Source of the DNA: Streptomyces ureilyticus
GTDB taxonomy: Bacteria; Actinomycetota; Actinomycetes; Streptomycetales; Streptomycetaceae
Direction: 5' to 3'
Assembly (NCBI RefSeq): GCF_011045025.1
Contig: NZ_JAAKZX010000101.1
Location: 1-33,062 of the forward strand
DNA: 33,062 nucleotides
Shown here: positions 8,025 through 15,473 of the stretch, piece by piece
Layout of the letters: each line of letters begins with the position of its first letter
How positions within the stretch are numbered: the stretch's first letter is position 1
The notes under the pieces: model-generated
What the model saw: only the letters and a program-made list of their open reading frames with translations
Told to the model about the DNA's origin: nothing
The model's database searches: none
Position numbers and translations under genes: made by a program

Positions 8025-8440
8025 CACGAGCGTCGCGTTCAGCCGCGACGGCCGTCTGGCGGCCAGCGGGGCCGCCGATGGCACGGTGCGGCTGTGGGAC
8101 ATCACACGGCACGTGGCACGCGCCACGCGCACCGTCCCCGACGGCGGCGTGAACGCGGTGGCCATCAGCCCTGACGGCCGTACGGTGTCCGGGGTCGGGG
8201 AGGATGGCACGGTGCGCCTGTGGTCGGCCGCCACCGGCAAGCCGCTCGCCACGATGACAGGCCACACCGGGATCGTCCACGCGGTCGTCTTCAGCCCCGA
8301 CGGCCGCACCCTCGCCACCGCCCAACTGTGGAACACCAACCCTCAGCACACGGCCACGCGGCTGTGCACCACACTCGACCGCGACCTCACCCCGAGGACT
8401 GGCGACACTTCATTCCCGGACGACACCCACGACAGCCCCC
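8025..8440 (+). pseudogene. Remnant of a WD40-repeat protein (C-terminal blades)
   Basis: Three WD40-like units follow in one frame: SVAFSRDGRLAASGAADG with TVRLWD, then VNAVAISPDGRTVSGVGEDG with TVRLWS, then VHAVVFSPDGRTLATAQLW. There is no start codon or N-terminal part. Downstream the frame runs NPQHTATRLCTTLDRDLTP and then slips: the family-like continuation EDWRHFIP appears only in the +1 frame, near 8391-8396 (a C4 run). Streptomycete WD40 kinases and NTPases often end this way, with a Cys-containing segment and a WRRYLP-like motif. It is thus the broken 3' end of a large WD40 gene, with no function expected. Confidence 0.7.
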
Positions 8441-8509
8441 GCATCAACAGGGGCTGGCACCGGGGCGACGACTTCGGCCTGCGCGACGAGCGCATTTGAC
8501 AGCCCTGGA

Positions 8510-8540
8510 GGGCGTGGCCCGGGGGGTACGGGTCACGCCC
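8510..8540 (-). terminator. Terminator of the GH5 gene (possibly bidirectional)
   Basis: A 12-bp stem with a single mismatch (8510-8521 against 8529-8540) and a 7-nt G-rich loop lies 20 bases beyond the GH5 stop. Confidence 0.65.
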
Positions 8541-8560
8541 CGCCGGGCCGCCGGTGATGA

Positions 8561-9769
8561 TCAGGAGGGTGAGGCCGACAGGTCCTTGTAGAGCTCCTTG
8601 ACCTTTTCTCCGGCCTCGGGCCCGCAGTGGACCAGAGGCGGTTCAGCACAGTTGCCCGGGCCGTCGTTCAGGGTGGTGGGCCTCCAGTAGGGATGCAGGG
8701 TCTTCACCATGGTCCCCTTGGCATCGAACGCGTGGGCGGTGATGCCGATGTTCCGCTCTGGCAAGTAGTCCAGGAAGGCCTCCATGGCAGCGCGCCCCCC
8801 TTCCTTGTTGATCTCCCCGTAGGCGTTCCACTCGGTGGCGATGACCGCCGCGCCCCTGTCGGTCAGGTAGCCGAAGCGGTCTGCCCACCACTTCCGGTCC
8901 TCCTCCACGGGGCTGCCCTCGCGGTGGAACCAGTAGGGGTGCGCGGCGTAGGCGGTCTGGTTCAGCTTGTCCTTCAGCCGGTGGTTCCCCATTCCCTCGA
9001 AGGTGGCTCCTTTCCGGGGGCCGTCGGCCAGCAGCACGTTGCGTGCGCCCAATTCCCGCACGATCTCGACCAGTTGCTGCTGGCCCAAGTGCTCGGCGTC
9101 GCCGTCGCGCCACCGCTCCCACTCGGCCGGACGGGGCTGTGAGCTCCCCGTGCCGGGGTCGGTGTCGGGCTCGTTGAACAGCTCGAACATCACGCCACGG
9201 TCCTGCTTGAACTCGGGGACCAGGGTCCGCAGAGCGCGTTCGGTCTCCGCCGTGGGCAGCTCGTCTGCGTCACCGCAGCCGGGGCCCTGGTCCTGGACGG
9301 ACAGAATCACCACGAAGCCCAGGTCCCGGGCGAGTTTCACGCCGTTCTCGACCGACGTCAGGTAACGCCCGCCGTCGTAGTACTCGTGCTGGGGGTCGAG
9401 TCCGGACTCGCTCACCTGGAAGCGCACGGTGTCGGCCTTCCAGTCGTCCCTGGCGGCCTTCAGTTCCGCCTCACCGTGCTGGGCGAAGGTCGTGTGCGCC
9501 AGCCCCACCCACGGGTCGGGCTCGTCATTGGAGCCGAGGCATTTCTGCGGAGGGGCCAGTCCCACCATGTTGAACCCGCGCGGCAGCCACACTTGTCCGT
9601 TCTTGAGCCATGTGCCGTCCCGTAACGACACGGTCGGCGGCGCTTGCGCAGCAGCGCGCGGTTCGGCCCTGGCCGTGCCGGCCGGTTCGGCGACGGCCGT
9701 GGCCGACGCGGTGAGGACCAGGACACCCACGGCGGCGCCGAGGGCCGGCTTCCTGACGACAGTACGCAT
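8561..9769 (-). CDS. Secreted glycoside hydrolase family 5 (cellulase-like) enzyme
   Basis: 402 residues with an N-terminal secretion signal (MRTVVRKPALGAAVGVLVL..., probable cleavage after AVA or in the following Ala-rich stretch). The (beta/alpha)8 GH5 landmarks are in order: LPRGFNMVG, DTVRFQVSE, VVILSVQDQG, the acid/base E200 in MFELFNEP, H277/Y279 in AAHPYWF, and the nucleophile E313 in VIATEWNAYGE. Catalysis should be retaining, on a beta-glucan or beta-mannan; the precise substrate cannot be called. No binding module is attached. The ATG at 9769 has AAGGGGAG directly upstream. The longer open frame (to 10114) is not signal-like. It lies convergent to the WD40 remnant and has its own promoter and operator-like repeat. 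Confidence 0.9.
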   Translation of the reverse strand: MRTVVRKPALGAAVGVLVLTASATAVAEPAGTARAEPRAAAQAPPTVSLRDGTWLKNGQVWLPRGFNMVGLAPPQKCLGSNDEPDPWVGLAHTTFAQHGEAELKAARDDWKADTVRFQVSESGLDPQHEYYDGGRYLTSVENGVKLARDLGFVVILSVQDQGPGCGDADELPTAETERALRTLVPEFKQDRGVMFELFNEPDTDPGTGSSQPRPAEWERWRDGDAEHLGQQQLVEIVRELGARNVLLADGPRKGATFEGMGNHRLKDKLNQTAYAAHPYWFHREGSPVEEDRKWWADRFGYLTDRGAAVIATEWNAYGEINKEGGRAAMEAFLDYLPERNIGITAHAFDAKGTMVKTLHPYWRPTTLNDGPGNCAEPPLVHCGPEAGEKVKELYKDLSASPS

Positions 9770-9816
9770 TGCTCCCCTTTTCCGTTCTCCGGGTCGTTGG
9801 AGATGCCTGGATGTCG

Positions 9817-9867
9817 ACTCTCGCGCCAACGAGAGTTGTCCATAAGGCCGGTCCGGGGAGTAGACAA
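9817..9867 (-). promoter_or_regulatory. Candidate promoter and operator of the GH5 gene
   Basis: On the minus strand TTGTCT (9867-9862), a 17-bp spacer and TATGGA (9844-9839) form a plausible promoter. Just downstream, where transcription would start, lies a perfect 7-bp inverted repeat, ACTCTCG (9817-9823) and CGAGAGT (9830-9836) with a 6-bp centre. Its position suits a repressor site. It is not the TGGGAGCGCTCCCA box of CebR. Confidence 0.45.
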
Positions 9868-10214
9868 CGGAAATGCCGAGGAAGGCGTGCGGCGAACGCG
9901 CCGGATCGAGGGCCAAAGCCGCGGATCGCGCGAGAGGGGGCGTGACGACGCTGCGGCCCGTCCCGTGGGCGTAGAGCGGGGTGCGGTCGTGGAGGGCGGC
10001 GGGTGCGGCCATGGGGGTGTCCCTGCGGCGCATGCCCTTGCCATCCCGGGGCTGTGCGAAGAGGACACCGGCGCGATCGCCGAGGTCCTCTACCAGTGCA
10101 CAACGCGTGCACACTTGCGCGGGAACTCCCGGGAACTCCCAGGCAGAAGCGGGATGTGCTCACCACGGCAAAGGACCCCGACCAGGCTAAAAGACCAGGT
10201 CAGAGCCCTGCTGG
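9868..10214. other. Intergenic stretch upstream of the GH5 gene
   Basis: No gene supported. The only structure noticed is a two-copy tandem repeat of CGGGAACTCC at about 10120-10139. Frames that run through it have no ribosome sites and no recognisable products. Confidence 0.4.
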
Positions 10215-10246
10215 CAGACGAGTCGGGCTGTACGCCGGGTTCTGTC
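10215..10246 (-). ncRNA. Fragment matching the 3' end of RNase P RNA
   Basis: The minus strand reads GACAGAACCCGGCGTACAG (10246-10228) and then CCCGACTCGTCTG (10227-10215). This is the conserved 3'-terminal segment of actinobacterial type A RNase P RNA, containing the ACAGAACCCGG part of P4 and the P2/P1 closing strand. The rest of the RNA is absent: the partner GAGGAAAGTCCGGGCT element is not found within 500 bases, and the sirtuin gene occupies that space. A small hairpin (GCACCG/CGGTGC, 10247-10271) abuts it. It is a fragment, not a functional gene, and is possibly an attachment-site scar. Identification is from memory of the family and was not checked against a database. Confidence 0.55.
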
Positions 10247-10320
10247 GCACCGAGCGTCTCCCCCACGGTGCATTTCTGCGCGCCTCAACTCGACAGGAAT
10301 GGGCTGAACTTGTGTACAAC

Positions 10321-10345
10321 CCAGGAGATCTTGGAACATTCCTGG
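10321..10345. promoter_or_regulatory. Inverted repeat upstream of the sirtuin gene
   Basis: CCAGGA (10321-10326) and TCCTGG (10340-10345) are inverted arms, and the interval contains the palindrome GGAACATTCC (10333-10342). The repeat ends 27 bases before the start codon, where an operator would be expected. No clear -35/-10 pair was found. Confidence 0.3.
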
Positions 10346-10372
10346 TAGCAGCCTGTTCCGTACCCTGGCGGC

Positions 10373-11284
10373 ATGCGCATGCGCCCCACTTTGAACTGGA
10401 CCCCTACTGAGGACCTGCCGCCGGGCACCACGGACCTGGAGCCGGTCGCCGGTGCGCTTGGCACCGGCGGTGTACTGGTGCTCAGCGGGGCGGGCATCTC
10501 CACGGAGTCGGGCATCCCCGACTACCGGGGTGAGGGCGGAAGCCTGAGCCGGCACACCCCGATGACCTACCAGGACTTCACCGCCAGTGCCCAGGCCCGG
10601 CGTCGGTACTGGGCGCGCAGCCACCTCGGCTGGCGTACCTTCGGCCGCGCCCGCCCCAACGCCGGACACCGGGCCGTGGCCGCGTTCGGGCGGCTCGGCC
10701 TGCTCTCGGGTGTGATCACCCAGAACGTCGACGGCCTGCACCAGGCCGCCGGCAGCGAGGGCGTCGTGGAACTCCACGGGAGCCTGGAGCGGGTCGCCTG
10801 CCTTTCCTGCGGGGCCTTCAGCCCGCGCCGCGAACTCGCCCGGCGACTTCAGGAGGTCAATGCCGGCTTCGAGCCGGTGGCCTCCGCAATCAACCCGGAC
10901 GGCGACGCCGACCTCACCGACGAGCAGGTCGAGGGCTTCCGCGTGGTGCCCTGCGCGCTGTGCGGCGGCATCGTCAAACCGGACGTGGTGTTTTTCGGCG
11001 AGGCCGTTCCGCCGCCGCGCGTCGAGCACTGCCGCCAGCTGGTCCGCGAGGCGAGCTCGCTGCTGATCCTGGGCTCCTCACTGACGGTGATGTCCGGGCT
11101 CCGGTTCGTCCGCCAGGCAGCCCAGACCGGGAAACCGGTGCTGATCGTCAACCGGGCCCCGACCCGGGGCGACCGGCACGCCGTCACCCGGGTCGCACTC
11201 CCGCTGGGAACAGCCCTCACCGCCGTGGCCGGCCTACTGGGCATCCCCATTGACGACGAGGCGACGGCCCGGGCGAAGGAATGA
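10373..11284 (+). CDS. Sirtuin-type NAD-dependent protein deacylase (Sir2 family)
   Basis: A 303-residue sirtuin. NAD-binding motifs are LSGAGISTESGIPDYRGEG (38-56) and TQNVDGLH (116-123); the catalytic base is H135 in ELHGSL. The structural zinc site is C143/C146 (CLSC) and C194/C197 (CALC). The unusually long insert between the Cys pairs and the IPDYRGEG variant resemble class II (SIRT4-like) sirtuins, which often have weak deacetylase but other deacylase or lipoamidase activities. It would remove acyl groups from lysines in the cytoplasm, consuming NAD. Two close ATGs (10373 and 10379) are possible starts; neither has a strong ribosome site. A terminator-like hairpin follows the stop directly, so it is monocistronic. 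Confidence 0.95.
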   Translation: MRMRPTLNWTPTEDLPPGTTDLEPVAGALGTGGVLVLSGAGISTESGIPDYRGEGGSLSRHTPMTYQDFTASAQARRRYWARSHLGWRTFGRARPNAGHRAVAAFGRLGLLSGVITQNVDGLHQAAGSEGVVELHGSLERVACLSCGAFSPRRELARRLQEVNAGFEPVASAINPDGDADLTDEQVEGFRVVPCALCGGIVKPDVVFFGEAVPPPRVEHCRQLVREASSLLILGSSLTVMSGLRFVRQAAQTGKPVLIVNRAPTRGDRHAVTRVALPLGTALTAVAGLLGIPIDDEATARAKE

Positions 11285-11303
11285 CGGTGACGGGCCGTCA
11301 CCG
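11285..11303 (+). terminator. Hairpin directly after the sirtuin stop
   Basis: CGGTGAC (11285-11291), loop GGGCC and GTCACCG (11297-11303) form a perfect 7-bp stem beginning at the base after the stop codon. Confidence 0.55.
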
Positions 11304-11466
11304 GAGTGCATCGCGCCAGCCCTTCTTGCCGCCCTGGCTGATCACGACCTGGCTGCGACGGAGCGGATACCTCATACCTCGGGTACACCGCGACGATCAC
11401 CGGGCGTCAGCCTCTCGCGACACCACGCCCACAAGCTCAGTAGCGGAGGCGAAACCTCACGGAAAT

Positions 11467-11483
11467 CCCTTGTGGGACAAGGG
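11467..11483 (+). promoter_or_regulatory. Inverted repeat upstream of the alpha/beta hydrolase gene
   Basis: CCCTTGT, a 3-bp centre and ACAAGGG form a perfect 7-bp inverted repeat 63 bases before the start codon. It may be an operator or lie in the promoter; TACGCT at 11487-11492 could be a -10 box. The 180 bases between it and the sirtuin terminator show no gene. Confidence 0.35.
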
Positions 11484-11546
11484 CCCTACGCTGGAACCGA
11501 GCGCTTGGAGCCGCATTTTCCGCGGCCCGGAACGGGAGGTGAGCCG

Positions 11547-12590
11547 GTGGTCGACGTCCCACGACAGCGCCCGCGGCGCATCAAGCGGCTGCGCCCGGTG
11601 GGCGACGGAGAACTACGGCTGCACCACCGCGTCGTGCACGGCTACCGCCGTGCCTACCGGATGGCCGGCCACGGCCCGGTACTCGTCCTGATCCACGGCA
11701 TCGGCGACTCCTCGGCAACCTGGGCCGAGCTCATCCCCGACCTCGCCCGCACCCACACGGTGATCGCCCCCGACCTGCTCGGCCACGGCGCCTCGGACAA
11801 GCCCCGAGCCGACTACTCGGTCGCCGCGTACGCGAACGGCGTGCGCGACCTGCTGTCCACGCTCGACATCGAACAGGCCACGCTGGTCGGGCACTCGCTC
11901 GGCGGCGGCGTCGCCATGCAGTTCGCGTACCAGTTCCCGGAGCGCACGGAGCGGCTGATCCTGGTCAGTGCGGGCGGCGTGGGCCGCGAGGTGAATCCGG
12001 TCCTGCGGGCGGTGTCGCTGCCCGGTGCCCATCTGATGCTCTCCGCGCTGCGCCTGCCCGGCATGGGTGTGCAAGCACGCCTGTTCGCCCACCTGATGCG
12101 AATCCTCGACACCGATCTGGGCCAGGACGCACCGGAGTTGCTCACCCTCGTGGACGCGCTTCCCGACGCGACCTCGCGCAGCGCCTTCATCCGTACCCTG
12201 CGCGCCGTGGTCGACTGGCGTGGCCAGGTGGTGACCATGCTCGACCGCTGCTACCTCACCGAGGGCATGCCCACGATGCTGATATGGGGCGACCGGGACA
12301 GCGTGGTGCCCGTACGGCACGCGTACGGGGCGCACGAGGCGATGCCCGGCAGCCGCCTGGAGATCTTCGAGGGGGCCGGGCACTTCCCGTTCCACACCGA
12401 CCCCGCGCGGTTCCTCTCCCTCGTCGAGGAGTTCACGAGTACCACCGGCCCGGCCGACTGGAGCCGGGAGAACTGGAGCGGACTGCTCCGCGCCGGACGT
12501 CCCGGCAGCGCGGCGGGACAGCCGGACACCGCGCAGAACCGGGCCGCGGAGCGGGACATGAGAGAGGCGAGCGAGCGCAGCGCGACGTGA
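11547..12590 (+). CDS. Alpha/beta-fold hydrolase
   Basis: A 347-residue hydrolase from the GTG at 11547, chosen because GGGAGG (11534-11539) sits seven bases upstream and the fold begins soon after; the frame upstream is not protein-like. The catalytic triad is S117 in the nucleophile elbow VGHSLGGG, D251 in LIWGDRDSVVP and H279 in EGAGHFPFH. The oxyanion motif IHGIGDSSATW (49-59) and the PDLLGHGASDKP strand are also typical. The mobile cap region (150-225) is variable, so the substrate (ester, lactone, epoxide or other) cannot be inferred. No signal peptide: it is probably cytoplasmic. The last 40 residues are polar and disordered. No functional link with neighbours is evident. Confidence 0.9.
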   Translation: MVDVPRQRPRRIKRLRPVGDGELRLHHRVVHGYRRAYRMAGHGPVLVLIHGIGDSSATWAELIPDLARTHTVIAPDLLGHGASDKPRADYSVAAYANGVRDLLSTLDIEQATLVGHSLGGGVAMQFAYQFPERTERLILVSAGGVGREVNPVLRAVSLPGAHLMLSALRLPGMGVQARLFAHLMRILDTDLGQDAPELLTLVDALPDATSRSAFIRTLRAVVDWRGQVVTMLDRCYLTEGMPTMLIWGDRDSVVPVRHAYGAHEAMPGSRLEIFEGAGHFPFHTDPARFLSLVEEFTSTTGPADWSRENWSGLLRAGRPGSAAGQPDTAQNRAAERDMREASERSAT

Positions 12591-12689
12591 TGCCGCGCGG
12601 CCCGGTCTCCTCACAGGGCGTTCTCATCGAGAGGTGGGGGTTTCCTGACGCCTCGCGTCAGCCCTGCCGTGTTGCCGACGGTTCCGGCG

Positions 12690-13170
12690 CACCGAGGACC
12701 GATGACGGTCAGGTCGTCCGAGGCGGCGAGGCTGATGTCCTTGGGCACGCGCAGCCCGGCGGCGCGCAGTCCCGTCAGGAGCCCGAGCAGAACATAGCTG
12801 CTGTGGACCAGCACCGCGCTGACGCCCTCGTCTCGGCGCACCAGACCCTCGGCCGCGGCCAGGCCCGCGTCAACCTGGGGCGGTACCGGGTCCAGCACGA
12901 TCAGTTCGCCTCCCCCGTCGGCCACTGCCGTTCGGGCAGCCTTCCGGCGCTGCTGGTCCATCCAGGACCCGGGCGGGCCGCCGAGGTAGGCGATGCGCCG
13001 GTGGCCGAGTCCGGTCAGGTGGGCCATCAACTCCCGCACGCCGCCGGGGGTGTCGACCACCCTGAGCAGGCCCCTGACCGTGCGGTCCACCGTCACCTTC
13101 GGGAGCCGCTCGGCGAGCTCGCGCAGCGCGGCGTCCGCACTGACCGAGCCGACGAGCGGCTGGTCAGTCG
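12690..13170 (-). pseudogene. LacI-family transcriptional regulator, central fragment
   Basis: The minus strand encodes an uninterrupted piece of a LacI/GalR effector domain: QPLVGSVSADAALRELAERL, then VDTPGGVRELMAHLTGLGHR followed by RIAYLGGP, and finally GLRVPKDISLAASDDL. Both ends are missing. The N-terminal helix-turn-helix and first part of the sugar domain are replaced at about 13170 by transposase sequence of opposite strand, and after VIGP (about 12690) the frame no longer matches the family. Without the DNA-binding domain it cannot act as a repressor. In the intact parent it would have controlled sugar-uptake or hydrolase genes. The apparent start codons in this frame lie in transposase sequence. 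Confidence 0.8.
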
Positions 13171-13171
13171 T

Positions 13172-13402
13172 GGCAAATTGGCCGCGCAGCGAGGGACCCA
13201 GAGGACCGCCCGAACCAAGCCGCTCACGTCGGCGAAGAAGCAGGTAAACAAGCTGATCGCGTCCATCCGTGCGGTCTGCGAGCACGCCTTCGCCCACCTG
13301 AAGAACTGAAGGATCCTGGCCAGGCTCCGCATGTCACCCCGCCACGCGACCACGCTACTGAGGGCCCTGCTCGTCCTGACCCGCACCGAAGTCACGCCCT
13401 GA
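13172..13402 (+). mobile_element. IS5-family transposase, C-terminal remnant with nonsense codon
   Basis: The + frame reads KKQVNKLIASIRAVCEHAFA then HLKN, stop, RILARLRMSPRHATTLLRAL and ends at the TGA at 13400-13402. The AFAHLKNW-RIL pattern is the C-terminus of DDE transposases of the IS5/IS112 type; the TGA at 13307-13309 stands where the conserved Trp codon TGG is expected. The N-terminal two thirds, including the catalytic Asp residues, are missing. No inverted terminal repeat could be identified in the 200 bases that follow (13403-13589), which otherwise hold no gene. Confidence 0.75.
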
Positions 13403-13589
13403 CAGACGATCTTGGGCGAGGCAACCGCCCACGACCAGCACGAGCAGGAGATCACCGACCCACACCAGCCCCGATGACCCGCAGGTTCGAAGTTGGCAGA
13501 TCTTTAATGAGTGCGGATCCTTCGCAGGGACCCGCGGGAATCTGATCTTCCGAACCGGGGAGTAAGAAACCCCGAAACTTCAATGCGAC

Positions 13590-13623
13590 GCTGACAACGG
13601 CATTGCCGCTGGCCGTTGTCAGC
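13590..13623 (-). terminator. Terminator of the six-gene operon
   Basis: A perfect 12-bp inverted repeat, GCTGACAACGGC (13590-13601) and GCCGTTGTCAGC (13612-13623) with a 10-nt loop, overlaps the stop codon of the M15 peptidase gene. It closes the minus-strand operon and could also stop transcripts from the transposase side. Confidence 0.75.
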
Positions 13624-15439
13624 GGTTGATCACCTTCACCATTTCGATCCAGGAGTCCGGTCCGATGACACCGTCGGGTGTCAGTCCTCGGCCGCGCTGC
13701 CATTGCGCCACGGCGTTGGCGAAGGTGGCGTCCGCCGGGGTCGATCCGGGTGATGCAGTCAGCCGGGTGATGGCGTCGAGGTGTTCGCCCCAGCGTAGGG
13801 CTGGGGCGTAGGAGGTGTTCAGACGGATCGCCCGGGCTGCGGCGTCGGGGTCGAGCACAGTGGCCGGTGCGGCCGGTCCCGACTCCTGTTGGGAAGTGGA
13901 GGGGGTGCCGTCGCGGACCTTGAGGATGGCGAAGTACCGGCAGGTCTGCCCTGATTGCTGGGGTACGACGAAGCCCTGGGCGTCGATCGCGATCGTCTTG
14001 GCCTTCACCGATTGGCTGACGTTGCCGCCGACGGCGGTGAGCTTGCGTCCGACCCGGTCCACAGAGGTGACGACGTCGCAGTGCGTCGACCACGCCGTGC
14101 CGTTGTCGATCGTCGCGTAGGTGACACCGCCGCACCCGCCGCCACCGTCCCGATCCGCGCAGACCAGGTCGCCCACCTCGGGAACGATCTTCTCGACCGG
14201 GTAGGCCCAGAAGGGATTGGCGGTGTTGCCCGCCTCGGCGTTGTGTTTGGCGGCGCTGACGTACTCGCGATGTGCCGTGCTGTAGGCGAAGGCGCTGCCT
14301 GCGCCGGCTTGGCGCATCACCCAACTGATGAAGACCGCGCTCCATGGATGGCCGCCCTGCCACGAACTGCTCTGCAGTTCCGACGCGCTCACCGTGATCC
14401 CGACGCCGGTGCGGTAATAGTCCTGGAGCGTCGCCGTCATCGCCGACTCGGTTTCGACACGAGCCCCGTTGCTCCACCGAGCCCGCTCCTGTTCGGCGAA
14501 CTGCGCGATCTTGGCCCGCAACGAGCCGGCGCTCGGGGCGCCGCTGCCAGAAACGCCGCTGGGGACACCGCCGGGGACGTAAGCAGAGCCGTCCGTCGTC
14601 GGCGGGGTGGTGCGCAATCCGCGGCGGTGAGCGTCAATCGCGGCGATGTCGCGTTTCGCCGCGTCCCCTGAGGCATAGGGCCAGCGTTCCCACTTCCCGC
14701 GAACATCGATATGGGCGAAGGTGGCGCCGATCCCGACCCCGATGTCCCGGCCGCACGCGTCCAGCGCGGCCTTGGCGATGTCGAGTCCGGACATTCCCGC
14801 GACACTGATGTCGGCTGCCTGTCCGCTGCAATGCCGACTGCGGGTCGGGACGGAGCCCCGATCGCGGTACACGGCCACGTTGCGTGCCCAGGACCGGTAC
14901 CCCGAGCTGATAGTGACGGGCTTGCCCAGCCGATCGCGCAACGCCTGCAGGCAGTGCACCAGCGCGGGGGAGATCCTTGCGACGTCGGCTGCCTTCCCTC
15001 CACTGGTCACGAGCTCGCCGACAGTGAAGTTCGGGGAGAGCATATGCGACCGGACGGCGGGGCCAGTGGCCCAGAGCGGGAGTTTGGTTGCGTACGGATC
15101 CCAGTGCTCCTCCTTCTCTCCGGTGGCGCCCACGGCCGGGCTCAGAGTCAGCCCGGACGGGAACGCCTCCTCCTGTACCGGGCTCCCGGCCAGCTCCCAC
15201 TCGGCCAACTCCACTTCCCCGGACTCGGACTCGTCGGAGATCTCCGGAGCGAAGGACTCGTAGCGCGCTTCGGCGACGAACTCGGCCAGGGACATCTCGG
15301 GGCCCGACTCCCCATTGTCGGGCCCCTTTTCGGTCGGCCGGAACACCTCCTGGGCGACCCAGTTCGGGGGCTGCTGTGCGGTGGACGGTGGATCGGCGGT
15401 GAGGGACTCGGTCCAGTCCCAGGTCTGCGGGCGGGTCAT
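13619..15439 (-). CDS. Peptidoglycan-targeting protein: M15 peptidase + DUF2272-like + peptidoglycan-binding domain
   Basis: A 606-residue multidomain protein. Residues 1-125 are acidic and disordered, with no signal peptide. An M15-type D,D-/L,D-carboxypeptidase-like domain (about 130-275) has the zinc ligands H203 and D210 (SRHCSGQAAD) and H243 (FAHIDVRG), plus SSGYRSWARN. A linker leads to a DUF2272-like domain (about 308-505: HPWSAVFISWVMRQAG, STHCDVV, GGNVSQSV), a family tied to cell-wall contexts. The C-terminus (about 535-603) is a peptidoglycan-binding-1 fold (FANAVAQWQRGRG...DGVIGPDSW). All zinc residues are present, so wall cleavage is plausible. GGAGG lies before the ATG. It is the last of six genes in the operon. 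Without an export signal it must leave by lysis, an injection machine or another route, or act inside. Confidence 0.85.
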   Translation of the reverse strand: MTRPQTWDWTESLTADPPSTAQQPPNWVAQEVFRPTEKGPDNGESGPEMSLAEFVAEARYESFAPEISDESESGEVELAEWELAGSPVQEEAFPSGLTLSPAVGATGEKEEHWDPYATKLPLWATGPAVRSHMLSPNFTVGELVTSGGKAADVARISPALVHCLQALRDRLGKPVTISSGYRSWARNVAVYRDRGSVPTRSRHCSGQAADISVAGMSGLDIAKAALDACGRDIGVGIGATFAHIDVRGKWERWPYASGDAAKRDIAAIDAHRRGLRTTPPTTDGSAYVPGGVPSGVSGSGAPSAGSLRAKIAQFAEQERARWSNGARVETESAMTATLQDYYRTGVGITVSASELQSSSWQGGHPWSAVFISWVMRQAGAGSAFAYSTAHREYVSAAKHNAEAGNTANPFWAYPVEKIVPEVGDLVCADRDGGGGCGGVTYATIDNGTAWSTHCDVVTSVDRVGRKLTAVGGNVSQSVKAKTIAIDAQGFVVPQQSGQTCRYFAILKVRDGTPSTSQQESGPAAPATVLDPDAAARAIRLNTSYAPALRWGEHLDAITRLTASPGSTPADATFANAVAQWQRGRGLTPDGVIGPDSWIEMVKVINR

Positions 15440-15473
15440 CGTCGCCTCCCGGTCTCAAGGGGTGTCGGTCGGC

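Noticed and set aside
7002..8339. A 445-codon minus frame across the chitinase and WD40 remnant
   Set aside because: Antisense to the GH19 gene; no family pattern.
10187..10620. A complete RNase P RNA gene on minus
   Set aside because: Only the last 32 nt match; the conserved 5' P4 strand is absent and the sirtuin coding sequence fills the space.
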